A DNA stretch of 31,840 nucleotides from positions 1 to 31,840 of the forward strand of contig JAEYZD010000194.1 of the NCBI GenBank assembly GCA_023430725.1, in the 5' to 3' direction. Origin of the DNA: Bacteroidota bacterium. GTDB lineage: Bacteria; Bacteroidota; Bacteroidia; Bacteroidales; VadinHA17. Made by a program: the position numbers and the translations under genes. Positions 7,479 to 16,282 of this stretch are shown piece after piece. Numbering within the stretch: the stretch's first letter is position 1; each line of letters opens with the position of its first letter. The notes beneath the pieces are model-generated. The model was given only the letters and a program-made list of their open reading frames with translations. It had not been told where the DNA came from and did not search any database.

Positions 7479-10124
7479 ATGAAAGAGAGCGATCCGTTTG
7501 AACTTATCCCCGGTGAAGAGGGCGGGGAAAAGGAAGATACCAAAGCCAGCCATATCCCTGATGCCCTGCATACTGTCACGGCGCTTTCAGGCATGTACCA
7601 GGACTGGTTCCTCGATTATGCGTCATATGTGATCCTTGAGCGTGCCGTGCCCCACATCTCAGACGGGCTCAAGCCGGTGCAGCGAAGGATCCTCTATTCC
7701 ATGAAACGGATGGATGACGGACGCTTCAATAAAGTGGCCAACATCATAGGTCATACGATGCAGTTTCACCCGCACGGAGATGCTTCAATAGGTGATGCAC
7801 TGGTTCAGCTGGGGCAGAAGGAACTGCTGGTTGAGTCACAGGGTAACTGGGGGAACATCCTCACCGGTGACGGTGCTGCGGCTCCGAGGTACATCGAGGC
7901 AAGATTATCAAAATTTGCCCTTGAGGTGACCTTTAACAACAAGACCACCGAGTGGATGAGTTCGTATGACGGACGCAACAGGGAGCCGGTAACCCTCCCG
8001 GTCAAGTTTCCGCTGCTTCTGGCTATGGGAGTGGAAGGCATTGCCGTGGGCCTTGCATCCAAGATACTGCCTCATAACTTCAATGAGCTCGTCGACGCCT
8101 CCATAAACTACCTGCAGGGTAAGCCCTTCGAACTCTATCCCGATTTCCCGACAGCAGGGATGATAGATATTTCGAAGTACAATGACGGCGCCAGGGGTGG
8201 CGTGGTAAAGGTGAGAGCAAAGATTGAAAAGGTTGACAGAAAGGGATTGGTAATCACGGAGATACCCTTCGGCCGCACTACTTCTTCCCTCATCGAGTCA
8301 ATAGTTAAAGCCAGTGACAGGGGCAAGATCAAAGTCAAGAAGATAGATGACAACACCGCCGGCGGCGTTGAGATAGTCATCCAGTTACAGAGCGGGGTTT
8401 CGCCTGACAAGACAATAGATGCACTATACGCCTTCACAGACTGTGAGCTCTCAATCTCTCCAAATGCATGCGTAATCACTGATGAAAACAAGCCGGCATT
8501 CATCGGTGTCAGTGACATTCTCAGGCATTCGGTTGACCAGACCGTGAAGCTCCTGACGAAGGAACTGGAGATTCGCAAGGCGGAACTTGAGGAAGAGTGG
8601 CACTTCTCATCACTTGAGAAGATATTCATTGAGAAGCGGATATACCGCGACATCGAGGAGTGCGAGACCTGGGAAGCAGTAATCGCAGCAATTGACAAGG
8701 GGCTGAAGCCTTACAAAAAGCTGTTCAGGCGCGAAATCACTCGCGATGACATAATCAGGCTAACCGAGATAAAAATCAAGAGAATCTCGAAGTATGACTC
8801 ATCCAGGGCCGATGAGCACATCAGGGGCCTGGAGGGTGAGCTTGAGGAGGTCGCAAACCACCTCGCCAACATAATTCCCTATGCAATAAACTATTATCGC
8901 CAGATAAAGAAGAAATTCGGCAAAGGGAAGGATCGCCGGACAGAGATAAGGAGCTTCGAGACAATCGAGGCCAGCAAGGTTGTAGCCACCAACGCCAAGC
9001 TCTATGTAAATCGCCTGGAGGGCTTCATCGGCACCGGCCTGAAGAAGGATGAGTACGTGTGTGACTGCTCAGACATTGATGATGTGATTGTGATCAGGAA
9101 GGACGGTTCCTATCTTATCACGAAGGTTGCCGAGAAACAGTTTGTTGGCAAGGATGTGGTTCACGTTCAGGTGTTTCTCAGAAATGATTCACGTACAATC
9201 TACAACGTTGCCTACCAGGACGGACGTGAGGGGCCGTACTATGTCAAGCGCTGTGCCCTTACCGGTCTCACGCGCGACAAGGAATACAACCTCGGAAAGG
9301 GAACCACAGGCACCAAAATTCTCTATCTCAGCGCCAACCCGAACGGTGAGGCTGAGGTGATAAGGGTTTACCATAAGCCCAAAGCGAGGCTGAAGAAGCT
9401 GACCTTTGAGTTTGACTTCGGTGAGCTTGCAATCAAGGGTCGCGGCTCAATGGGAAACATCCTGACAAAGAATGCAATACATAAGATTACGCTCAAAGAG
9501 AAAGGGCTCTCCACACTGGGAGGCCGAAAGCTCTGGTTTGATGATGCAGTAATGAGGCTCAATGCCGACGGGCGGGGTAAATTCCTCGGGGAGTTTGCCT
9601 CTGACGAGATGTTGCTCGTTGTAACAAGGGGTGGCTGGTTCCGCACATCAGGCACGGACCTGTCACTTCACTTTGAGGATGACCTGCTGCTTCTTGAGAA
9701 GTACAGGGAGACCAAGGTATTCTCAGCAGTATACTGGGATCAGGAGCAGGAATTCTACTATCTCAAGCGTTTTGCCTTTGAGGAGTCTGACCGTCTGCAG
9801 TGTTTCATATCAGACAGTGAGGGATCACGGCTGGTGAGCCTCACCGAGGTGGAGTATCCCCGTCTGGAGATTAAGTTTGGCGGGAAAAATGAGGGAAGAA
9901 AGCAGGAGATAATAGAAGTTGCCGAGTTTATCGGAGTGAAGAGTTTCCGGGCCAAGGGAAGGAGGCTCTCCAATTACAGTGTTTCCGATATCCGGGAACT
10001 GGAGCCTGTTGTCAGAAGCGAGGCTGCCCCGCCGCCGCCGGAAGAGGATCAGGGCGCTGATCAGGAGCCTCCGTTTCACGGACAGCTTCCTGATGATCCG
10101 GCCCAGATGAAACTAGATCTGTAG
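7479..10124 (+). CDS. parC: DNA topoisomerase IV subunit A
   Basis: DNA-cleaving subunit partnering ParE. The protein has 881 residues. The winged-helix breakage domain shows the SDGLKPVQRR start, HPHGDASIGDA (residues about 97-107, the fluoroquinolone-determining region) and the catalytic Tyr138 in AAPRYIEARL. A long coiled-coil/tower region follows (about 370-490). The C-terminal third is the DNA-wrapping pinwheel, with blades such as IKGRGSMGN; it lacks a canonical GyrA box, in keeping with ParC. The tail (after about residue 845) is an acidic, Pro-rich, probably disordered segment. It is 19 bp from parE, and aroK begins 6 bp after its stop. Assignment as ParC rather than GyrA rests on the partner gene and the pinwheel. 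Confidence 0.92.
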   Translation: MKESDPFELIPGEEGGEKEDTKASHIPDALHTVTALSGMYQDWFLDYASYVILERAVPHISDGLKPVQRRILYSMKRMDDGRFNKVANIIGHTMQFHPHGDASIGDALVQLGQKELLVESQGNWGNILTGDGAAAPRYIEARLSKFALEVTFNNKTTEWMSSYDGRNREPVTLPVKFPLLLAMGVEGIAVGLASKILPHNFNELVDASINYLQGKPFELYPDFPTAGMIDISKYNDGARGGVVKVRAKIEKVDRKGLVITEIPFGRTTSSLIESIVKASDRGKIKVKKIDDNTAGGVEIVIQLQSGVSPDKTIDALYAFTDCELSISPNACVITDENKPAFIGVSDILRHSVDQTVKLLTKELEIRKAELEEEWHFSSLEKIFIEKRIYRDIEECETWEAVIAAIDKGLKPYKKLFRREITRDDIIRLTEIKIKRISKYDSSRADEHIRGLEGELEEVANHLANIIPYAINYYRQIKKKFGKGKDRRTEIRSFETIEASKVVATNAKLYVNRLEGFIGTGLKKDEYVCDCSDIDDVIVIRKDGSYLITKVAEKQFVGKDVVHVQVFLRNDSRTIYNVAYQDGREGPYYVKRCALTGLTRDKEYNLGKGTTGTKILYLSANPNGEAEVIRVYHKPKARLKKLTFEFDFGELAIKGRGSMGNILTKNAIHKITLKEKGLSTLGGRKLWFDDAVMRLNADGRGKFLGEFASDEMLLVVTRGGWFRTSGTDLSLHFEDDLLLLEKYRETKVFSAVYWDQEQEFYYLKRFAFEESDRLQCFISDSEGSRLVSLTEVEYPRLEIKFGGKNEGRKQEIIEVAEFIGVKSFRAKGRRLSNYSVSDIRELEPVVRSEAAPPPPEEDQGADQEPPFHGQLPDDPAQMKLDL

Positions 10125-10130
10125 GCCGCC

Positions 10131-10658
10131 GTGAACATCTACCTCATTGGGTTCATGGGTAGCGGCAAGAGCACTGCAGGCAAGAGGGTGGCCGCCCTTC
10201 TCCGGTGGAGGTTTGAGGACATCGACCGGATGGTGGAGCAGAAGGAGGGGATGAAGGTCCCGGAGATCTTTTCCGCCAGGGGCGAAGCATATTTCCGCAG
10301 TGCAGAATCCGCTGCACTCCGAAAGGTGTCAGTAAGGACGCGGACTGTTGTTGCCTGCGGGGGAGGGACACCCTGCTCTGCGGAAAACCTGCAGATCATG
10401 AAATCAACCGGCGTCACAGTTTATCTTAAACTGTCTGTTGAGAATCTGGTGTCACGCCTCAGCCGTCACAGTAACGACCGGCCTCTTATCCGAAATACTG
10501 ATTCAGAAGCACTTGCCGGCAGGGTCACCAGCCTCCTGGGGGACAGGTCCCAGTGGTATGAACAGGCTGATCTGATCATAGATGCAGCGCTTACGGAAGA
10601 GCAGGAGTTGACCTCCCTGATCGCTGAAGCTGTACGGTCAAAAGGGGCCTATTTGTGA
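10131..10658 (+). CDS. aroK: Shikimate kinase (GTG start)
   Basis: Shikimate kinase phosphorylates shikimate at the 3-OH in the chorismate pathway. The start is a GTG 6 bp after the parC stop, giving MNIYLIGFMGSGKST. The P-loop GFMGSGKST is at residues 7-15. Asp32 (FEDIDR) and Arg56 (YFRSAES) contact shikimate, the GGG triad is at 77-79, and the LID arginine is Arg117 in NDRPLI. Length (175) is typical. Codons run straight on from parC, so it is the third gene of the topoisomerase operon; the functional link is not obvious. Confidence 0.95.
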   Translation: MNIYLIGFMGSGKSTAGKRVAALLRWRFEDIDRMVEQKEGMKVPEIFSARGEAYFRSAESAALRKVSVRTRTVVACGGGTPCSAENLQIMKSTGVTVYLKLSVENLVSRLSRHSNDRPLIRNTDSEALAGRVTSLLGDRSQWYEQADLIIDAALTEEQELTSLIAEAVRSKGAYL

Positions 10659-10682
10659 TATCAGATTTATTTCTTACCTTGG
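10652..10682 (+). promoter_or_regulatory. Candidate promoter for the HEAT/nSTAND gene pair
   Basis: TTTG (10652-10655) is followed after 19 nt by TACCTTGG (10675-10682). This is the Bacteroidota layout TTTG-N17-23-TAnnTTTG with a single mismatch in the -7 box. It ends 28 nt before the ATG at 10711, and the TTTG overlaps the last codons of aroK. If real, the two-gene unit is transcribed independently of the topoisomerase operon. Confidence 0.4.
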
Positions 10683-10710
10683 ATAAGTAAGTCTGTACCT
10701 AACCCGGAGT

Positions 10711-13158
10711 ATGTCAGATCCCTTTACGTCAATCAGAGCCGGATCCAGATGGGTCTTCAGGTCGGCACTTGTGCTGATGGTAGTCACTACGGCCGTCATG
10801 CTGGCCTTGCTGACTGACCTTTCTCTCTTCCGGACAAATCCACTGTTGTACACTTTGATTCTGGCAGGGATCGTAACGGGTTCAGGCCTGATGATAAGGA
10901 ACCGGTTTTATCTCCCCTTTCTGAGAAATCTCAGGCTTAGGGGCAAGCTTTTGCTGGCGCCGCTGGCATTGCTGATACTCTCTGCTCCGGCAGCCGTAAT
11001 ATACTTATACCATGATCTTTCCGGCCAGGCTTCACTGCTTCTTCTCTCCGGCCTCTTCACAACATTCGGGGCAGCCTTCTGGTTCTCATGCCTGGCAGTG
11101 ATTACACTACCTGCCATGGGCTCAGTTCTGCTGCTTGAAAGTGAGAGCCGGGGGACGCGCTACGGCAGAATGCCTGCCCAGCGGCAAGGTCAGCCGTCCG
11201 GTGAAAATATGGAGGTTCAGCCAGTTGATTGCGAGGGTGCGCTGTCAGACAATCAGCAGAAGGGAGAGATGCAGAGAGATCCATGGAAGATCTCAATTAT
11301 CGCGTCACTGGTTCTTGCATTCGTATTGGTGGTGTTATCCCTTCTTGCCGGCATACGGCTCTCAGATGCCGTCTTTTTTCTGCCCCTGGCAGCAATACTT
11401 ATGCTGGTTCTTGATGTGATCATCGTGGAAGAACAGAAGCAGAGGCTGTCCGGCCTGATGGCAGAAACGCCTGGAAGTGGCGATCTGAATCCGTCTCAGA
11501 CATCAAATCGCGAAACGGCTGAAGGATTCAGAAGCATACTCCTTGTGGCTGATCATTTTCCTGATATAACCGGCGGAAGGCTTGATTACCTGGCTTTGCA
11601 TGCCGGAGACACCTATGCCGCAGAAATTACTGACATAGCTGCCAGAACTTTTGATCCTGCGTTGCTTCCGGCCCTGAAGTCCATCTCCTCAGGCAGCCGT
11701 TTCAGCGAGAAGGTCAGGCAGGAGGCTGCTGCGGGTGTGGCGGTCATTGAGAAGTACTATTCTGATCCGGTCAGAAACAGTGACATGCTGAGATTGCCAG
11801 GCATCTCTGAGAAGACGGCAGTGGCAAGAGGCATTATGCTGAGCAGAAGCGGTCCGCAGGAACATGACCTGGTTAAGCTTCTCTCCGATCCGAACCCCGA
11901 AATCAGGAGAACAGGCCTGAGGGCTGCAGGGCGGTACGGTATGACCGGGCTGAAAAGCGATATTGTCAGGGCCCTGTCAAATACGGAAACTGCACGCGAT
12001 TCATACAATGCGCTGAAGCAGTTCGGTCCGGAAGTGTACGGGGATGTGCTAGGATCTGCGATAAAGCCCGGAAACAGTGAGAGAGAAAACATTTTGATCA
12101 TGAAGCTGCTTGACGCCATGGCTCTGGAGGAAGCACTGCCATGGCTCCTCGGCTTCGTGGCAACAGGCAGCATGGGCATGCGCCGGAAGGCGGCCTGCAG
12201 CCTGTGCAACCGGGGATGGAAGCCTGATGAGAACAACAGGCAGAAAATCCGCGAAACAGTCAGTGAAACCGTCCATACGGTTGCAAGGCTGATAGCCATG
12301 CAGACTGAAGCACGCAGGAGTGCAAGCTTCCTCCTGTTATCAGCGCTTGAAAACGAAAGGAAGACATGCACCGGCTTCCTCTTCTGCCTTGTGTCACTGC
12401 TTGCGGGCCGTAATGCAGCAAAGATTATGATGCCAATGCCTGAGGCATCTGACTCCTTCAGGGCTGGTATAGCCTCTGAAGCTGTGGAGATGGCGATAGA
12501 GGCTCCTGCCGGAAGACCCCTGAGGGCGCTGCTGGGCAACAGCACTGACGCAGACAGGCTGTCAGAACTCTCCCTCTGTTTTCCCGTAAGACATGTAACG
12601 GGCCGCTCACTCCCGTCTTTCCTGCTCTCAACCGAGCAGAATATCACCGGCATCTGGACAAAGGCATGCGCACTGCATAAGGCTGCTCTGGAAAGAAAGG
12701 GCCTCGAACGGGAGCAGGCGGTCTCATACCTCTTCAGCAACAGCCCAATCCTGCAGGAAGAAAGCGCTGCAGCAATCCGCACCATCAACCGTGCATGGTA
12801 CAATGAGACTGAATCGCGACTTCAGGAGCCTTCCAGAACCCGGATCTCAGCTGTCGTAAACGGCACAATGCCGAAGACTGCCATGATCTTTGAGAAGACC
12901 AGGTTCCTCAGCCTCTGTTTCAGTAATATTCCCGAGGAGAAACTGATATTGCTGGCCTCGGGAATGCGATACTCCGAATCATATGACACCACCTCGCTCC
13001 CGGGAGTCATCTCCTGGGTAGTCCCCTCCGAAGACGGCAAGACGGGAATCTATTCCCTGCCGGTCAGCGATATAACAATTTTTGTTTTTTACTATTCAGA
13101 ATTCACAGATATCTTTGTAAAATACATGGACAATCAGGGGGAGCTGACTGTATCATAA
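10711..13158 (+). CDS. Polytopic membrane protein with HEAT-like repeats and a degenerate CAP-ED-like tail
   Basis: Not a protein I can name. Residues 15-145 and 193-240 hold about six hydrophobic helices (roughly 15-37, 44-62, 80-101, 108-142, 193-215, 220-240) with a polar loop at 146-190. From about 370 to 690 the protein is helical with HEAT-like units; the clearest is LVKLLSDPNPEIRRTGLRAA (387-406), with the next unit at about 414-450. The layout resembles the HEAT part of Bacteroidota proteins that join an Npt/MFS-type transporter to HEAT repeats and a cyclic-nucleotide-binding (CAP-ED) domain. Residues 725-760 (FEKTRFLSLCFSNIPEEKLI) look like the opening of such a CAP-ED domain, but no phosphate-binding cassette follows. 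It lies 11 bp before the nSTAND gene. A role as membrane sensor or scaffold is inference. Confidence 0.65.
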   Translation: MSDPFTSIRAGSRWVFRSALVLMVVTTAVMLALLTDLSLFRTNPLLYTLILAGIVTGSGLMIRNRFYLPFLRNLRLRGKLLLAPLALLILSAPAAVIYLYHDLSGQASLLLLSGLFTTFGAAFWFSCLAVITLPAMGSVLLLESESRGTRYGRMPAQRQGQPSGENMEVQPVDCEGALSDNQQKGEMQRDPWKISIIASLVLAFVLVVLSLLAGIRLSDAVFFLPLAAILMLVLDVIIVEEQKQRLSGLMAETPGSGDLNPSQTSNRETAEGFRSILLVADHFPDITGGRLDYLALHAGDTYAAEITDIAARTFDPALLPALKSISSGSRFSEKVRQEAAAGVAVIEKYYSDPVRNSDMLRLPGISEKTAVARGIMLSRSGPQEHDLVKLLSDPNPEIRRTGLRAAGRYGMTGLKSDIVRALSNTETARDSYNALKQFGPEVYGDVLGSAIKPGNSERENILIMKLLDAMALEEALPWLLGFVATGSMGMRRKAACSLCNRGWKPDENNRQKIRETVSETVHTVARLIAMQTEARRSASFLLLSALENERKTCTGFLFCLVSLLAGRNAAKIMMPMPEASDSFRAGIASEAVEMAIEAPAGRPLRALLGNSTDADRLSELSLCFPVRHVTGRSLPSFLLSTEQNITGIWTKACALHKAALERKGLEREQAVSYLFSNSPILQEESAAAIRTINRAWYNETESRLQEPSRTRISAVVNGTMPKTAMIFEKTRFLSLCFSNIPEEKLILLASGMRYSESYDTTSLPGVISWVVPSEDGKTGIYSLPVSDITIFVFYYSEFTDIFVKYMDNQGELTVS

Positions 13159-13169
13159 ATCTGATTTTT

Positions 13170-16100
13170 ATGCCTGACAGAAATATAATTATAAAACCAA
13201 ATCCGTTTCCGGGTCTGAGGGCATTCAGGCCGGATGAGGGGCATCTCTTCTTCGGCAGGATAGAGAGCACCCTCAAGGTAGTTTCAAAGCTGAAGGACAA
13301 CAGGTTCGTGGCCGTGCTGGGTGCCTCGGGCAGCGGGAAGTCGTCACTTGTAATGTCAGGGGTGATACCTGCACTGCTCAGGGAGAACACTGAAGGAAAG
13401 AAGGCATGGTCATACCTTGTGTTCAGGCCCGCACTCAATCCTGTTGATCACCTGGCCGCCGAGCTCTCTGCACTTTCTGCCAGTGCCGGGTTTACCCAGC
13501 TTGCGGAACAGACCGTTGCAGCCTCACTGCATAACCGCTCAGAGGGACTTACTGACGTGGTAAACCGCATAAGGAAGAACCTGCGGCAGCAAATAGTCAT
13601 TGTAATAGACCAGTTCGAGGAGCTCTTCAGGTTCAGTCCTGCTGCTTCAACAGGCACGCCGTATGATGATGCATCCGATTTCATTGACCTGATTGTCAGT
13701 GCAGTCCAGAAGCCTGATCAGGGTCTTTTTATAATCCTGACAGTCAGGTCTGAATATGTTTCGGACTGTGCACGGTTCAATGCCCTGACAAATCTCATGA
13801 ACGGCAGCAGCTACCTGCTGCCGCAGATACCTACTGACCTGATGGGAGCTGTCATTGAAGAGCCTGTGAAGCTCTCAGGTGCCATAATTGACCGTTCTCT
13901 GGTTAAGGTAATCCTCGGCGATGTTGAGGAGAGACCGGGGCAGCTGTCTGTTTTGCAGCACCTGATGATGCGTCTGTGGGATCACTGGAGCAGGCTGGGT
14001 GACATGAGCCGTCCCATTTCAATATCTGATTATGAGGCAGTCGGGAGGCTCAAGGGAGCCATCTCCCAGCATGCCGGCCAGGCACTGGAGTCGCTGGACG
14101 AGAGGCACCGTCATGTCTGCTCACGTCTTTTCCGCGCAATCACCACCAGGACTGATGACGGCAGGGAACTGCGCAAGCCTGAACGTATATCTACAATAGC
14201 AGCACAGACAGGATGTTCGGAGCACGAGATAATAGGTGTTGCCGAGGTCTTCAGGGCACCGGAATACTCGTTTCTGACCCCTTCGAAGGAGATCCCGCTT
14301 AACGGCGAGAGTATCCTTGACCTGACACATGAAAGCATAATACGACTGTGGGATACTCTCCGCAAGTGGATTGATGAGGAGGAGGCCTCAGTCAAGCTCT
14401 ACAGGAACCTGGCGGCAGCGGCCGGACAGTACCAGGAGGGCAACGGCCGGCTGTGGACTGCCCCTGACCTGCTGCTGGCTCTGCGATGGAGAGAAGAGAA
14501 CAGGCCAACCCTTGCCTGGGCGGAGAAGATTGACCCTGCATTTGAGAGAGCCATGCTCTTCCTGAAAAACTCCGAGGAAGAGTACAGGATCAGGGAGGAT
14601 TACGGCAGGAAAATAGGAACTGATAATGTCAAAAGATCCAGGCTCGTTGCCGGTATCCTGGGGCTGCTGGCTATCCTGTCACTGATCGCCCTTGGTGCGG
14701 TCTGGTCACTCAGGAACAGGGCAGAGAAACAGAAGTCGATTGCCATTCAGATGAAGGAGGAAACCATTGCCCTTAATGACAGGCTTAATGACAGCCTTCA
14801 GGTGCTTGCCTCTTCCGTCATAAAAGAATCCGGGATGGGAGGTGAGGAGGGTGTTTCATCAGACGAGAGGGTTCAGCAGGCAGAGCAGAGAGCAAGAAAC
14901 GCCGAGGCTGAGATGAAGGAACTGGATTCCAGGAGGTCATCAGCCGTCGAAAAGGCTGCAGAACTGAACAGGTACAGGATGATCTCGCTGTCAAAATCCC
15001 TTGCAATGAGATCAATCAATAATTCCTCTGACACTGATCTGCAGATTCTGCTCGCATGGCAGGCCTACCTCTTCAATGACAGGCATTCCGGCCTGACCGA
15101 GGACCCGGACATCTTCGCAGGTCTTTACGAGGTCTGCAGGAAATACGGCAACAGGTTCTGCACACGGTTCACTCCCGACGGGGCTGAGTTCACAGCCATG
15201 GCCCGGGGAACAGACGGCGGTTTTTTCACTGCAGATTCAAGGGGCAGGGTTATGAGCTGGAAAGGGGATCAGCCTGCAAGAGGATTCACCCTCCTGTGGT
15301 CAGGCAACAAGCAGATCAGCTCAATGTCAGTCAGCCCTGATGCTTCCTGGCTGGCCTGCGGGACCGAGAATTCGGAAATATTGATGATACCTGTTGATGA
15401 GGATTCGATCGGGTACATTCTGCAGGATTCTACAGGGAAGATCACATCGGTAATTTTTCCGGACAGTGACCGCCTCTTTGCTTCCACATCAGCCGGATCA
15501 GTTCGCGAATGGGACCTGAAGAGACGCATTGCCACACGGATATTCAGTGATGCTGCCGGCATTACTGCCCTTGAACTGTCTGAAGGAAAGTCAACTCTTG
15601 CCGCTCTCACGGCTGACGGCCGCGTACTGCTGAAACAACCCGGCACCGTGGGCGGACCGGTTATCCTAAATACCGGGAACAGGGTCCTCACATCACACCG
15701 GTTCATCCCGGGCGGTGAGAAACTTGCCACAGGAGACAATACCGGGATAATTGACATCTGGAACACTTCAACGGGTAAGGTTGAAGGCAGCGCAGAGGGC
15801 CACGGCACGGCCGTGATCAGTATCGCCTTCGATCCTGCAGACAGCCAGATGCTTACAGCTGACGGTTCGGGAGAGATAAGACTCTGGACCATGGCAAACC
15901 TGGCCCAGCCTCCGGTTGTTTTCACCGACGGGGGGAAGGATGTCCTGGAACTCGCCTTCAGTGACGGGGGTGATGCCTTCCTGTCAGCTTCAGGCAGTGA
16001 CGTTGTCCGTCGCCCTGCACATATACGGTGCATGACTGACGGTCTCTGCGACAAGGTGACAAGAAACCTTACAGAACAGGAATGGATGGCTTTCATCGGA

Positions 16101-16178
16101 CAGGATATTGAATATGAACCCACCTGCCCCAACCGTGAATACCGGATACGGGTCAGGGAGATCCGCGGAGCCCGCTGA
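13170..16178 (+). CDS. Membrane-anchored nSTAND ATPase with coiled coil and WD40 blades
   Basis: Residues 11-60 match the opening of the nSTAND1 family (NPFPGLRAF, LFFGR, then the P-loop GASGSGKSSL at 51-60). Walker B is IVIVIDQFEELF (about 142-153) and TVRSEY at 191-196 carries a likely sensor arginine. After a helical winged-helix-like region there is one strong membrane helix at 491-513, then a coiled coil (about 520-605). From about 660 to 965 come WD40-type blades, with blade ends VMSWKGD, VREWDLK, IDIWNTS and IRLWTMA. The C-terminal tail has an EWMAFIGQDIEYEPTCPN segment that I recall from other Bacteroidota WD40 proteins. No caspase, TIR, nuclease or other effector is fused. STAND ATPases typically oligomerise on ligand binding; the ligand here is unknown. 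It is probably cotranscribed with the upstream HEAT protein. Confidence 0.85.
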   Translation: MPDRNIIIKPNPFPGLRAFRPDEGHLFFGRIESTLKVVSKLKDNRFVAVLGASGSGKSSLVMSGVIPALLRENTEGKKAWSYLVFRPALNPVDHLAAELSALSASAGFTQLAEQTVAASLHNRSEGLTDVVNRIRKNLRQQIVIVIDQFEELFRFSPAASTGTPYDDASDFIDLIVSAVQKPDQGLFIILTVRSEYVSDCARFNALTNLMNGSSYLLPQIPTDLMGAVIEEPVKLSGAIIDRSLVKVILGDVEERPGQLSVLQHLMMRLWDHWSRLGDMSRPISISDYEAVGRLKGAISQHAGQALESLDERHRHVCSRLFRAITTRTDDGRELRKPERISTIAAQTGCSEHEIIGVAEVFRAPEYSFLTPSKEIPLNGESILDLTHESIIRLWDTLRKWIDEEEASVKLYRNLAAAAGQYQEGNGRLWTAPDLLLALRWREENRPTLAWAEKIDPAFERAMLFLKNSEEEYRIREDYGRKIGTDNVKRSRLVAGILGLLAILSLIALGAVWSLRNRAEKQKSIAIQMKEETIALNDRLNDSLQVLASSVIKESGMGGEEGVSSDERVQQAEQRARNAEAEMKELDSRRSSAVEKAAELNRYRMISLSKSLAMRSINNSSDTDLQILLAWQAYLFNDRHSGLTEDPDIFAGLYEVCRKYGNRFCTRFTPDGAEFTAMARGTDGGFFTADSRGRVMSWKGDQPARGFTLLWSGNKQISSMSVSPDASWLACGTENSEILMIPVDEDSIGYILQDSTGKITSVIFPDSDRLFASTSAGSVREWDLKRRIATRIFSDAAGITALELSEGKSTLAALTADGRVLLKQPGTVGGPVILNTGNRVLTSHRFIPGGEKLATGDNTGIIDIWNTSTGKVEGSAEGHGTAVISIAFDPADSQMLTADGSGEIRLWTMANLAQPPVVFTDGGKDVLELAFSDGGDAFLSASGSDVVRRPAHIRCMTDGLCDKVTRNLTEQEWMAFIGQDIEYEPTCPNREYRIRVREIRGAR

Positions 16179-16241
16179 GCCAAACATTCAGGCCACAGCC
16201 TTGTTATTCTGTCACAATGGCTCTCCTTACGGGGAAATGGC

Positions 16242-16249
16242 TAATTTTG
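16242..16249 (+). promoter_or_regulatory. Possible Bacteroidota -7 box for gpmI
   Basis: TAATTTTG matches TAnnTTTG exactly and lies 33 nt before the gpmI start in the 104-bp gap after the nSTAND gene. No TTTG at -33 is seen. The rest of the gap (16179-16282) holds no repeat, hairpin or reading frame that I could support. Confidence 0.35.
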
Positions 16250-16282
16250 CTGCCTGTACTATTTAATAAACTTATTGACTGA

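Noticed and set aside
10671..10690. Short inverted repeat CTTAC...GTAAG between aroK and the HEAT gene
   Set aside because: Only a 5-bp stem with a 9-nt loop and no T-tract; expected by chance and overlaps the candidate promoter.
11757..12803. 348-residue open frame on the minus strand inside the HEAT-repeat gene
   Set aside because: Ser/Leu/Pro/Arg-rich translation without domains, lying wholly opposite a good coding frame; a shadow of GC-rich codon use.
10131..16178. Idea that the HEAT/nSTAND pair is a horizontally acquired defence island
   Set aside because: No integrase, tRNA, direct repeats or shift in base composition at the edges, and it is embedded among housekeeping genes.
15269..16183. 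304-residue open frame on the minus strand opposite the WD40 part
   Set aside because: No family motif, composition typical of an antisense shadow; the + strand WD40 blades explain the region.
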